A stretch of DNA of 64,000 nt, from contig NC_092341.1 of the NCBI RefSeq assembly GCF_046630445.1, positions 129,782,001-129,846,000 on the forward strand, read 5' to 3'. Source of the stretch: Rutidosis leptorrhynchoides. Lineage: Eukaryota; Streptophyta; Magnoliopsida; Asterales; Asteraceae. The notes below the pieces were generated by a model. It did no database searches and was not told where the DNA came from. It worked only from the letters and a program-made list of their open reading frames with translations. The position numbers were made by a program, and so were the translations under genes. The first letter of the stretch is position 1. Every line of letters begins with the position of its first letter. Shown in pieces: positions 33,405 through 45,740 of the stretch.

Positions 33405-34149
33405 TGTGACAACCCGTAAATTTCCAACCAAATTTAAACTTTAATCTTTATATGTTTCCGACACGATAAGCAATATTTGTTAAGTTAAATTTCAAGAATT
33501 TTAAACTATGTTCATACATTCATTCACCCTCGACCAAGTTCCAACGATTCACGAACCATTAAACGAATATGATTATATATGTATATGTGTATATATATTA
33601 TAACTTGAAACGTAAACAAAATATTAGATTAAATACTTTATATGATTGTATCTGTTTCAAAATGTTTATCAATGAAATTAGAAGATAAGATCAAATGATT
33701 GAATTATCAGATATATTGAATTATGATTACAAGTCTCTGTTGAAAGGCCCACGTTGATTTGAGAAATCTTTCCATTTTAACAATATTCGGAAAAATGGTA
33801 AAGTGATTTATAAATAAGAAAAAATTGTCAATCATTGAGAACGAGACAAAGGATAGTGGAAGATTGAATCTCATAAAGACTCGATTGATCTATTTAGTTT
33901 TAAACGTACAAAAACGTTTTCAGTTTAAAAAGAACTTTATTATTAAAAAGTATATAACTTTTATAAATATCTAGAATCACTTTTGACAACTCATTACTTA
34001 ACTACTATGATAAAGATAACGATATTTATATTTTATTTTATATATATAACGATTTAAATTAATATTATATATATTTATACGCGTATTATACGTACATAGT
34101 TTTATACTTTTACTATACTTAAACTTTACCTTTACTTTATTTTTACTTT

Positions 34150-34280
34150 ACTTTAACTTTAATAATTCACTTTAATAATTCATACTTTAATAATTCATAC
34201 TTTAATAATTCACTTTAATAATTCATACTTTAATAATTCACTTTAATAATTCATACTTTAATAATTCACTTTAATAATTC
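34150..34280 (+). repeat. ACTTTAATAATTC minisatellite in the element 2 LTR
   Basis: Alternating 13-bp (CACTTTAATAATT) and 15-bp (CATACTTTAATAATT) units, about nine in all. The same array is at about 42840-42965 in the other LTR. Confidence 0.9.
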
Positions 34281-35045
34281 AAAAATCTATTATAAATAGA
34301 ATTCAATAGGTTTCATTATTTCATAGAAACTTGAAAATATTTTTCTCTAAACTCTCTCAATCGATTTACATATATATATTTACTCCGTATTATTTCAAGA
34401 TATTATTAGTATACATAAAATATTACGACGTAGTGCTGTCCGAGTGATTTCGAAATTGTTTTTCAAGTGGGATAGGATTAAGGAAATTATGGGTTATAGC
34501 TATGGAGGTGATTGAGTATGGTTCATGGGTATGCTCGTGAGGTCAATATAGTGTTTATCATTTCCGTTGCGTCTACGTACCTTTCCTGCAGTATTGAATC
34601 TCAATATTGATACGTGAGTACTCATAATTTAACTTTTACATACTAATAGTGTATCCCTGACTAGTGCTCGAGTATTTAGGATTATGCATGCTTGTACTTT
34701 TAATATTTCCCTTAGACAGGTTAGGTTGAATGTTAAATTAGTTACACTTGCAGTTGAGATAAGGTATAAGATATGCATGTCCTTGGAAAGCTAGCGAAAA
34801 ATTAAGAACTTTTCCTTTAGATATCGAATGGTTTCGATGAACGGATTAGAAAGTTATAATCAATTGAATTTTCGATATTTTTATTAAAAATGATTATTAT
34901 TATCGTCGTTCTAGTTTTATCTTATTATTATGATTATTATTATCTTTATCAATAAAAGAGATTTATCATTAAAAATTGTTATTTTATTTATTATTACTAT
35001 CGTTATTATCGTTAAAGTTATAATTAGTATTATTATTATTATCCA

Positions 35046-35046
<1 letters not shown>

Positions 35047-35136
<90 letters not shown>

Positions 35137-35140
35137 TTAT
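35047..35140 (+). repeat. TTA array in the 5' LTR of element 2
   Basis: Seven more TTA units here than in the partner array of the 3' LTR, which accounts for the whole 21-bp length difference between the LTRs. Confidence 0.9.
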
Positions 35141-37075
35141 CGTTATTAATATATATATCATTATTTAAAAATGGTTATTGTTATTGTTATTATTATTATT
35201 ACTATATTATCATTAAGATAATGATTAGTATTATCGTTAATAATGTTATAGTAACTATCATTATTAATATTAGTGTATTTAAAACAAATATTTGTAACAC
35301 CTAATTATTTTGATTACTATTATTATCATTATTATGAACACGATATAAAAGACGATTAAAAGCTATTAAACGAAACGATTAGGAAATAATGAGTAAGAGT
35401 ATCATGATGAAATTAAAATATTATAAGATATTGATTTAGATAAAATTATCATTCTTATTATTTTTATCATTACTATTATTATTAAAAGTATCGTTAGTAT
35501 TAAAACTATCATTTTAACAAAAATTATCATTTTAATAGAAATGTCATTGTTACTATAAAATATCATTATTATTATTATTTTAAATAGAATTATTATTTTA
35601 AAGATAATATTAAAAATTATCGTAAATATTAAAGTTATCATAATTAGAATTATCGTTTTATCATAATGTCATCTTAGTAATTATAAATATTGATATTTTT
35701 ATAATAATAATTATTATTACAAAATAATACAACTTTTACTTACTATCATTATAGATATTATTTTATCAAATAAATATGTGATACAAACATATTTTACTAC
35801 GTGTAATAACTTACTTTAATAATACCTATCATATTATCTTTATGATATTAAATGAACCCTATAAATTTTATTACTTAATATATGTAAAAGTATATTTTAT
35901 TATATAAATTTAATATAAAATTTTATTTATTAATAAATAAATTATATTATTTACTCTAATAAATCTTTTAAAAATATTTAAAAATATAAAACGACGATAT
36001 TTAAACTATATATTAATCATGTATAGATTTTTAGAAATTATTTTGAGTCAAATTTACTTTTATTGACTTTTGCATATTAGTCTCGAGCATTAGGATTGTG
36101 GTACACTATGACTTAACCTAATTTGTTAGACAAATATTGACCAACACATAAATATATATAATTAATTTAGGTTCGTGAATCCGAGGCCAACCTTGCACTT
36201 GTTCAATGACGTTATATGTATTTTTACTACGAAATACAGTATGGTGAGTTTCATTATTCCCTTTTTAAATGCTTTCGCAATATATATTTTTGGGACTGAG
36301 AATACATGCACTGTTTTTATAACTGTTTTACGAAATAGACACAAGTAATTGAAACTACATTATATGGTTGAATGATCGAAATCGAATATGCCCCTTTTTA
36401 TTAAGTCTGGTAATCTAAGAATTAGGGAACAGACACCCTAATTGACGCGAATCCTAAAGATAGATCTATTGGGCCTAACAAACCCCATCCAAAGTACCGG
36501 ATGCTTTAGTACTTCGAAATTTATATCATGTCCGAAGGAGGATCCCGGAATGATAGGGGATATTCTTATATGTATCTAGTTAATGTCGGTTACCAGGTGT
36601 TCACCATATGAATGATTATTTTTGTCTCTATGCATGGGACGTATATTTATGAGAACTGGAAATGAAATTCTTGTGGTCTATTAAAATGATGGAAATAAAT
36701 GATTATGATAAACTAATGAACTCACCAACCTTTTGGTTGACACTTTAAAGCATGTTTATTCTCAGGTGTTAAAGAAATCTTCCGCTGTGCATTTGCTCAT
36801 TTTAAAGATATTACTTGGAGTCTTTCATAGCATATTTCGAAGAACGTTGCATTCGAGTCATTGAGTTCATCAAAGATTATTATTAAATCAATTTATAGTT
36901 GGATAGTGGATATTATGAAATGGTATGCATGCCTGTCAATTTTCGATGTAAAGAAAGATTGTCTTTTAAAAACGAATGCAATGTTTGTAAAATGTATCAT
37001 ATAGAGGTCAAATACCTCGCAATGTAATCAACTATTGTGAATCGTTTATAATGTATATGAACGGGTCCTTTCAGT

Positions 37076-37087
37076 TGGTATCAGAGC
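37076..37087 (+). other. Primer-binding site of element 2
   Basis: TGGTATCAGAGC matches the initiator tRNA-Met site fully and begins two bases after the LTR. It is the best match among the Ty3 elements in the window. Confidence 0.9.
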
Positions 37088-37505
37088 GGTGGTCTTAGCG
37101 AACCAGGTCTACATTAGTGTGTCTAACTGATAAGTTGTTAGGATGCATTAGTGAGTCTGGACTTCGACCGTGTCTACATGTCAAAAGTTTTGCTTATCAT
37201 TTCTAGTCGAAAATCATCTGCTTATCATCCTTAGGAAATTACTTGCTTATCATTATTATTCTAAACACGTCTTGCTACATTAATTGCATGAGTAGTGTAT
37301 AGACAAAATTCATATCTTAGCGTATCTGCTAAATCATATCTTATCGTATCTGTTACTTTAAACTTTGTCTGACATATTCCGTAAATTCCTCCGTAATCTA
37401 TGAAATCTGTTGCTCTATATATATAGATATTCTATGTAATTAGAATACCATTCGATAGCCGGAAAATCATTTCATATCGAAAAATCCTTTATTCAATCGT
37501 ACTAA

Positions 37506-38457
37506 ATGGAATTCGTCATTAGTTCAAGTTCCTCAGATTATGAAATGGAATCCCACTCAAGCTCTGAAAGCAGTGTGACCGGAATGGATCAACCAATCAG
37601 TCATCACCTATTCTGGATGAATTGGGGATGGGTTCGTAGTCTCCTCAATCATTGGAGACAAGAAGAAGGCGATCCTTTCCATCCACCACATTGCCCTCTT
37701 GACGAAGAACCTGAAGCACTTACCGACGAACCTATCCGAAACACCATTTTCTCTCTCATTTCCAGAGTATCTCGTCACGATTATATACTCCATCAAATTC
37801 TAGATTTTATTTATCCGCTCGTCCAAACCGACAATCACCCTGGTGTAATAGAAGAAGTCAACGAGCTTCACGCTCGGGTAGTGGCTTTGGAGAATATGGT
37901 GCAGAAATTACAAACACCAGTAGCAGCACCAGCAGCAGCACCAGCAGCATAACCAGTACCACCATCATCAACGCCAACAGTACCATTACCACCTCCAACC
38001 ACAACCGCGTCATAAACCTCAACTTCACAATCTGTCCCACGAGCATCAACGTCATACGCACCATAGATTTCAAGGAATACCAGCAACAATAACTGACGAT
38101 GTATTAATTCATAACTTCATTGGAGAAACATTCCACGGAGATTATGTAATCTCTAAAGTCTTAGAGATTATCTAATCTAGCCCTAACCATAAATCAGTTA
38201 AGCGAACCAAAATGATAGAAGGAAGAGTAGAAACCCTGACAAAAATGGTGTGTGATTAACAAGCTAAACTTGTTTTACCAACAGCATCAACAGTACCGTC
38301 AGCGTCACCAGCATCGTCAGTACAGTCAACATCAGAATCAACAACACCTATAACATCACAAACTCCGTCAGTTCAAGAATCACTTTGGACATCATTACGA
38401 ATCAATAACGCGTATATTGTATCAAGGAGTTATGAAGAGTTAACTCATTCTCTCTGA
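37506..38457 (+). pseudogene. Leader ORF of element 2: Trp-rich and coiled-coil protein, broken
   Basis: The first 148 codons (37506-37952) are open. They show a Ser-rich start, a striking core HLFWMNWGWVRSLLNHWRQE followed by DPFHPPHCPL, a segment FSLISRVSRHDYILHQILDFIYPL, and a short coiled coil (ARVVALENMVQKLQ) leading into an Ala/Pro-rich linker. After the TAA the family sequence continues in other frames (ITDDVLIHNFIGETF, MIEGRVETLTKMV, a Ser/Thr-rich part, IVSRSYEELTHSL) to about 38457, with stops. The parent protein was probably about 310 residues. The same protein occurs inverted at 26305-25555. I know no named family for it. Its place after the primer-binding site matches the leader ORFs of elements 1 and 3. 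Confidence 0.65.
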
Positions 38458-38969
38458 AGAAATTATATGTATATTTTATATATACATATTTTGAAATAAA
38501 AATAAATCTTTTCGTGCTAAGCTATTGTGTGTGAATCTTAACTACTCGGTTAATTCATCTTACAAATATGCAATAATGTACGTCCTTCACCCGTAACTTA
38601 ACCATAGTTAACTACAATCTCTGTCTCAATTCAACAAATTCCAATTCATAATAAATCAAGTATATATTTGATTTTACACTTTCATCATCGATGTAACAGA
38701 AACTTTTCAGATAACATCATTCGTACTTTGCGAAATTCACAAGAATTCCACGAACCGAACATCATACATCAACAAATAACGAAGTATTGATTCATAATTT
38801 CAATGTCATTAAATAAATACTGCGTAAAAGTTATGTACTTTTTAAAGACTTTAGGGATTATTAAATTCAAGTTTCAACCGTAAATCAAATGAGTTTAATT
38901 TAACATTAACTCATTAAATCTATGTTACATCTGAAGGAAATATACATATATATATTTTCATAAAGACTG
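38458..38969 (+). other. Element 2 interior, no gene seen
   Basis: AT-rich sequence after the leader ORF, with no ORF or repeat that I can support. Confidence 0.6.
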
Positions 38970-40500
38970 TAATAAAATTCCTTTGTACAAAATATTAATT
39001 GTGAAATTTTTTTTAACGGGTAGGTAATACCCGAGAGATATATAAATTCACAATTAATATGTTACATTCTTCGAATCTGATTCAGCAAATTATCCATTAT
39101 ACTCCCAACTTTCACAACAATATACATTCTTTTATAGAAATCAAAACAACCATACTCATTCAAAATTTAATTACATATTCTGATTTTGAAATCTCAAAAT
39201 TCGACTTGAGATATGACCAAATCATCACTCTTAGATCCTTACATCTTTCACAAGCTATATTTTGACTTCAAAACTGTATTAGAACATCAAATGTATGTTA
39301 ACGATTACAATATGTGTTCAAACCCTTCGAAAATTTCTGAAGACACTTCGAATGATGAGCAATCGAGATGATGATCCAACCACATGTTACCCACAGTTAT
39401 GTACCCGAAAAACTCTTGAAACCAAAGTAAAAGTTTAAACAACGTATCCGCGTCAGATTCTTTGGCATTTATTAGCAAAAATAACTTTGCGACTCCTATT
39501 CAAAGTAGCCAGTTTTGTCACAGCTCCAGCAAGTCAACTTCGACTTTTCAGTCAGACTAACCTTATTATAACCTTGAGATATACACCATCGTTACCAGGG
39601 AACCTTTTACATTCCACCACATTATTAGCAGATGTACCAACAACTTCATTACCCTTTGACATTAGTCTCTCCAAAAAGTCATTATAATTATTTATTGAAA
39701 CCCCATCATTTACTCATTCGCATCTTGTAATGAGAATTGCCATACGAATCATTGGGAATTAACAATCAGTATTTTGAAATCTCGCAGCATGTCTACGCCA
39801 ACAGTTATATGTGTATATATAACGTCTATCTTCTGGACTTAATTTGAATGTGAAGTTTCTGAAAAACACTCCGAACTAAGAATTGGTTCTCCAAAAATGG
39901 AAAAAATGCTGATGAAGCAGCAAAAACTAAAAACGACTTTAAATGGTAAAAGCTGAATGATAATGATGAAGTGTGCTGGCAAAGCGCAGAAAAAGAGAAG
40001 TTTTGGAACTGGAAAATGGATTGAGCAAAGTAGGAAGGAGGCTTTGGACAAATTACAAAGACTGAACCTGACTTCAAAGGATCCAAATGATTCAGTACCT
40101 GCTGAAGTCATTAACGAATACCTTGCTCCTGACTCTAAACCCCTGCGGACAATATTCTTCATCATCCTCTGATATTAGAAATTCTAAAATATTATCATAT
40201 ATTTCATTATAAATATCCTCCATATTTCTGAAGATATTTTCTTAATTTTTCTTATTTGAAATCATTTACCTCTTTGCGCTATCTGTATTACATCATAAAA
40301 GAAACCATTTTAGTTTCTAAATTCTGAAACATTCAAGTTTAAAATAGGAATATTTTGAAGTATTGTTGGGAACTGAAGCATGAATTAGTATAATATAATG
40401 ACACTAGATCAACGTGATTATATTACAGTAAGTCATGCTGAGTTTCTAAATGGAACGTGATGATTCACAGATCATAATATCATCATGTGCCATGTTATAC
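38970..40500 (+). repeat. Internal block shared with the minus copy (block B)
   Basis: It is homologous to 28310-26770 in reverse. It opens with the CGGGTA-GGTAA-TACCCG hairpin (39017-39033). A frame around 39990-40170 (GTGKWIEQSRKEALDKLQ, DSVPAEVINEYLAPDSKP) stays open in the other copy too (near 27290-27110 minus), with many amino-acid matches. It may be the relic of a second protein of this family. Confidence 0.6.
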
Positions 40501-41074
40501 GACTCTTGTATTCTATTTAACCTCTAAAATATCAAGAAAATATTTCTTGATGATTCGGCCTTTTCCAAGGTATTCTAGTAATTTGACAAGTCAAGATCGT
40601 GCCATCACAATTTCCTTCCTAGAACATTAACAATGTTCATTCTGAAATTCATATCTGTGAATTCTGGACCATTACAAGCGGTGCTTAATCACAAGAAGAA
40701 GAAACAAAAGGACAAAACTCCGAAATAAAAATTGGGGTATAAATTACAGCAAATAAAAGAGAGCATTAACTGTTAATGATAATGATTATAGAAGACAGAA
40801 GCAGAGACTTTGAAATATAAGGGAACATATAAAGCCCAACGATAAACCAGAAATTATAAACTATATATATCGATGCATATAGCAATATAAAGACACGGGA
40901 GAACTAGAAACACTATAAACCCAAGAGTATAGTAGAAGTAAATAGATTCTTCCGGCGGTAGATGAAAAAGAAGAATGACCAATATGAAAGTTAGAAGTAT
41001 ATCGAGAATCAGAACTGGATGGAGCATATTTATGAATACTTTAAAATATGAGTTGAGGGGGAAAGAATAGAAGG
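40501..41074 (+). other. Element 2 interior, no gene seen
   Basis: AT-rich sequence between block B and the solo copia LTR; no supported feature beyond the target duplication GAAGG at its right end (41070-41074). Confidence 0.6.
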
Positions 41075-41697
41075 TGATGAAACATGACTAGGAACTTAGA
41101 AATCAACAGATTTAACTCACACAATGGCGGAATAAGTGAATCAAACCCTCTAGTGAATAGGTTAATTTTTTTTTTTTTTTGATTAATTTAGTCAAACCAC
41201 AACTAAATCAAGTGTGATTAGATCAACACCTAGAGCTATTATTCACCACCTGGGTAATTTGGACTGAGAGAAAATTGGAGGAGCTCACTAGATCTGAGTG
41301 TGTGTAACAAATGAGAAGCTTAACCTAAAATTGAAGAACATAAGACTTTATATACCCCTGTTGTTGACTCACCCATACGATTCATTCATCACACGTACGA
41401 GTTGGCTTCATCAGCCGTACGGGTGATCACTCACTCGTGTCTTCTCATTTAGGTTGTAATTGTGACTTAGATCAGCATCAGCCGTACGTATGAGCCTGTC
41501 AGGTGTACTAGTGAGGCTTCACTCGTACGTCTGACTAAGTCTAACATAGTCAAACATCTAAATCTCGTTCCTGCAGTTCCTGTAACCACATACAAACACG
41601 TATAGGATAATAACGAGCAATCATGGTGGCCTGTAAACTGTTGTACCTGCAATGGACGTGGGTAGATGTCTAGGGACTTGCATAAAATGCATCAACA
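41075..41697 (-). repeat. Solo LTR of the copia element 1 family (623 bp)
   Basis: It begins TGATGAAACATG and ends CATCAACA, with exact target duplications GAAGG at 41070-41074 and 41698-41702. It is related along its whole length to 24938-25554. The TATA box (minus strand TATATAAAGT, 41345-41354) and CGTACG motifs show its orientation. No internal sequence remains, so it arose by LTR-LTR recombination. Confidence 0.93.
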
Positions 41698-41702
41698 GAA
41701 GG

Positions 41703-42055
41703 TGTGAGTTGTAAGGAAATGAAGGAGGTGAATTTATAAGAAAATCTCTGATAGAACAATTAAAATGGACGATCGCATTTAAAGCGGATCCTAATTTCCT
41801 TGATTACCGGAGAGTTAAATCTTATTAAGAAGATTTTCTTCAAATCCCTTGAAATCTGGGAATCAATCATATCTACGTCAAATGATAAGATGAATCTACA
41901 CTTACTCATTTCACTCTTCTATGTTAGCTTCATTCGTACTCTTCATATAAATGGATTGTTTATCCAAATTATTCGCTGATGATAAAACTCTAATTTTCAG
42001 CCCGTATGCATCATAAAAACATACTTATTATCATACACGACCTTTCCACTCAAAT
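41703..42055 (+). other. Element 2 interior before the polypurine tract, no gene seen
   Basis: No ORF and no recognisable pol relic; only noncoding sequence leading to the conserved 3' block. Confidence 0.6.
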
Positions 42056-42087
42056 TTCGGGACGAAATTTCTTTAACGGGTAGGTAC
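42056..42087 (+). other. Polypurine tract block of element 2
   Basis: TTTCGGGACGAAATTTCTTT and AACGGGTAGGTAC precede the LTR start TGTGACAACC. It is almost identical to the block of element 1. Confidence 0.85.
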
Positions 42088-43728
42088 TGTGACAACCCGT
42101 AAATTTCCAACCAAATTTAAACTTTAATCTTTATATGTTTCCGACACGATAAGCAATATTTGTTAAGTTAAATTTCAAGAATTTTAAACTATGTTCATAC
42201 ATTCATTCACCCTCGACCAAGTTCCAATGATTCACGAACCATTAAACGAATATGATTATATATGTATATGTGTATATATATTATAACTTGAAACGTAAAC
42301 AAAATATTAGATTAAATACTTTATATGATTGTATCTGTTTCAAAATGTTTATCAATGGAATTAGAAGATAAGATCAAATGATTGAATTATTAGATATATT
42401 GAATTATGATTACAAGTCTCTGTTGAAAGGCCCACGTTGATTTGAGAAATCTTTCCATTTTAACAATATTCGGAAAAATGGTAAAGTGATTTATAAATAA
42501 GAAAAAATTGTCAATCATTGAGAACGAGACAAAGGATAGTGGAAGATTGAATCTCATAAAGACTCGATTGATCTATTTAGTTTTAAACGTACAAAAACGT
42601 TTTCAGTTTAAAAAGAACTTTATTATTAAAATGTATATAACTTTTATAAATATCTAGAATCACTTTTGACAACTCATTACTTAACTACTATGATAAAGAT
42701 AACGATATTTATATTTTATTTTATATATATAACGATTTAAATTAATATTATATATATTTATACGCGTATTATACGTACATAGTTTTATACTTTTACTATA
42801 CTTAAACTTTACCTTTACTTTATTTTTACTTTACTTTAACTTTAATAATTCACTTTAATAATTCATACTTTAATAATTCATACTTTAATAATTCACTTTA
42901 ATAATTCATACTTTAATAATTCACTTTAATAATTCATACTTTAATAATTCACTTTAATAATTCAAAAATCTATTATAAATAGAATTCAATAGGTTTCATT
43001 ATTTCATAGAAACTTGAAAATATTTTTCTCTAAACTCTCTCAATCGATTTACATATATATATTTACTCCGTATTATTTCAAGATATTATTAGTATACATA
43101 AAATATTACGACGGAGTGCTGTCCGAGTGATTTCGAAATTGTTTTTCAAGTGGGATAGGATTAAGGAAATTATGGGTTATAGCTATGGAGGTGATTGAGT
43201 ATGGTTCATGGGTATGCTCGTGAGGTCAATATAGTGTTTATCATTTCCGTTGCGTCTACGTACCTTTCCTGCAGTATTGAATCTCAATATTGATACGTGA
43301 GTACTCATAATTTAACTTTTACATACTAATAGTGTATCCCTGACTAGTGCTCGAGTATTTAGGATTATGCATGCTTGTACTTTTAATATTTCCCTTAGAC
43401 AGGTTAGGTTGAATGTTAAATTAGTTACACTTGCAGTTGAGATAAGGTATAAGATATGCATGTCCTTGGAAAGCTAGCGAAAAATTAAGAACTTTTCCTT
43501 TAGATATCGAATGGTTTCGATGAACGGATTAGAAAGTTATAATCAATTGAATTTTCGATATTTTTATTAAAAATGATTATTATTATCGTCGTTCTAGTTT
43601 TATCTTATTATTATGATTATTATTATCTTTATCAATAAAAGAGATTTATCATTAAAAATTGTTATTTTTTTTATTATTACTATCGTTATTATCGTTAAAG
43701 TTATAATTAGTATTATTATTATTATCCA

Positions 43729-43798
<70 letters not shown>

Positions 43799-45735
43799 TT
43801 ATCGTTATTAATATATATATCATTATTTAAAAATGGTTATTGTTATTGTTTTTATTATTATTACTATATTATCATTAAGATAATTATTAGTATTATCGTT
43901 AATAATGTTATAGTAACTATCATTATTAATATTAGTGTATTTAAAACAAATATTTGTAACACCTAATTATTTTGATTACTATTATTATCATTATTATGAA
44001 CACGATATAAAAGACGATTAAAAGCTATTAAACGAAATGATTAGGAAATAATGAGTAAGAGTATCATGATGAAATTAAAATATTATAAGATATTGATTTA
44101 GATAAAATTATCATTCTTATTATTTTTATCATTACTATTATTATTAAAAGTATCGTTAGTATTAAAACTATCATTTTAACAAAAATTATCATTTTAATAG
44201 AAATGTCATTGTTACTATAAAATATCATTATTATTATTATTTTAAATAGAATTATTATTTTAAAGATAATATTAAAAATTATCGTAAATATTAAAGTTAT
44301 CATAATTAGAATTATCGTTTTATCATAATGTCATCTTAGTAATTATAAATATTGATATTTTTATAATAATAATTATTATTACAAAATAATACAACTTTTA
44401 CTTACTATCATTATAGATATTATTTTATCAAATAAATATGTGATACAAACATATTTTACTACGTGTAATAACTTACTTTAATAATACCTATCATATTATC
44501 TTTATGATATTAAATGAACCCTATAAATTTTATTACTTAATATATATAAAAGTATATTTTATTATATAAATTTAATATAAAATTTTATTTATTAATAAAT
44601 AAATTATATTATTTAATCTAATAAATCTTTTAAAAATATTTAAAAATATAAAACGACGATATTTAAACTATATATTAATCATGTATAGATTTTTAGAAAT
44701 TATTTTGAGTCAAATTTACTTTTATTGACTTTTGCATATTAGTCTCGAGCATTAGGATTGTGGTACACTATGACTTAACCTAATTTGTTAGACAAATATT
44801 GACCAACACATAAATATATATAATTAATTTAGGTTCGTGAATCCGAGGCCAACCTTGCACTTGTTCAATGACGTTATATGTATTTTTACTACGAAATACA
44901 GTATGGTGAGTTTCATTATTCCCTTTTTAAATGCTTTCGCAATATATATTTTTGGGACTGAGAATACATGCACTGTTTTTATAACTGTTTTACGAAATAG
45001 ACACAAGTAATTGAAACTACATTATATGGTTGAATGATCGAAATCGAATATGCCCCTTTTTATTAAGTCTGGTAATCTAAGAATTAGGGAACAGACACCC
45101 TAATTGACGCGAATCCTAAAGATAGATCTATTGGGCCTAACAAACCCCATCCAAAGTACCGGATGCTTTAGTACTTCTAAATTTATATCATGTCCGAAGG
45201 AGGATCCCGGAATGATAGGGGATATTCTTATATGTATCTAGTTAATGTCGGTTACCAGGTGTTCACCATATGAATGATTATTTTTGTCTCTATGCATGGG
45301 ACGTATATTTATGAGAACTGGAAATGAAATTCTTGTGGTCTATTAAAATGATGGAAATAAATGATTATGATAAACTAATGAACTCACCAACCTTTTGGTT
45401 GACACTTTAAAGCATGTTTATTCTCAGGTGTTAAAGAAATCTTCCGCTGTGCATTTGCTCATTTTAAAGATATTACTTGGAGTCTTTCATAGCATATTTC
45501 GAAGAACGTTGCATTCGAGTCATTGAGTTCATCAAAGATTATTATTAAATCAATTTATAGTTGGATAGTGGATATTATGAAATGGTATGCATGCCTGTCA
45601 ATTTTCGATGTAAAGAAAGATTGTCTTTTAAAAACGAATGCAATGTTTGTAAAATGTATCATATAGAGGTCAAATACCTCGCAATGTAATCAACTATTGT
45701 GAATCGTTTATAATGTATATGAACGGGTCCTTTCA
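42088..45735 (+). repeat. 3' LTR of element 2 (3648 bp)
   Basis: It is near-identical to 33405-37073 apart from seven TTA units and about a dozen substitutions. It ends CCTTTCA. Confidence 0.95.
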
Positions 45736-45740
45736 TCGTT
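45736..45740 (+). other. Target site duplication of element 2, right copy
   Basis: TCGTT, identical to 33400-33404. Removing element 2 and one copy rejoins the element 3 LTR. Confidence 0.95.

Larger units (their letters stand above)
33405..37073 (+). repeat. 5' LTR of element 2 (3669 bp)
   Basis: It starts TGTGACAACCCG and ends CCTTTCA before the primer-binding site. It contains a 13/15-bp minisatellite (about 34150-34280) and a TTA array near 35047. Its 3' part is nearly the same as the 3' part of the element 1 LTR. Confidence 0.95.
33405..45735 (+). mobile_element. Element 2: 12.3 kb non-autonomous LTR retrotransposon without pol genes
   Basis: Two LTRs of 3669 and 3648 bp flank a 5.0 kb interior, with TCGTT on both sides. 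The LTRs differ by seven TTA units and about a dozen substitutions that I noticed, so the insertion is recent. The interior has a perfect primer-binding site, a broken leader ORF, a hairpin, a block shared with the minus copy, a solo copia LTR and a polypurine block. There is no capsid, RT or integrase. It resembles a large retrotransposon derivative moved by proteins from another element. Confidence 0.9.

Noticed and set aside
34150-34280. Possible CRISPR-like array
   Set aside because: Units are 13-15 bp, directly adjacent, without spacers; it is a minisatellite in a plant LTR.
34930-35304. Poly-Leu/Ile ORF, repeated at 43613-43966
   Set aside because: TTA array in the element 2 LTRs; the seven-residue difference is just repeat length.
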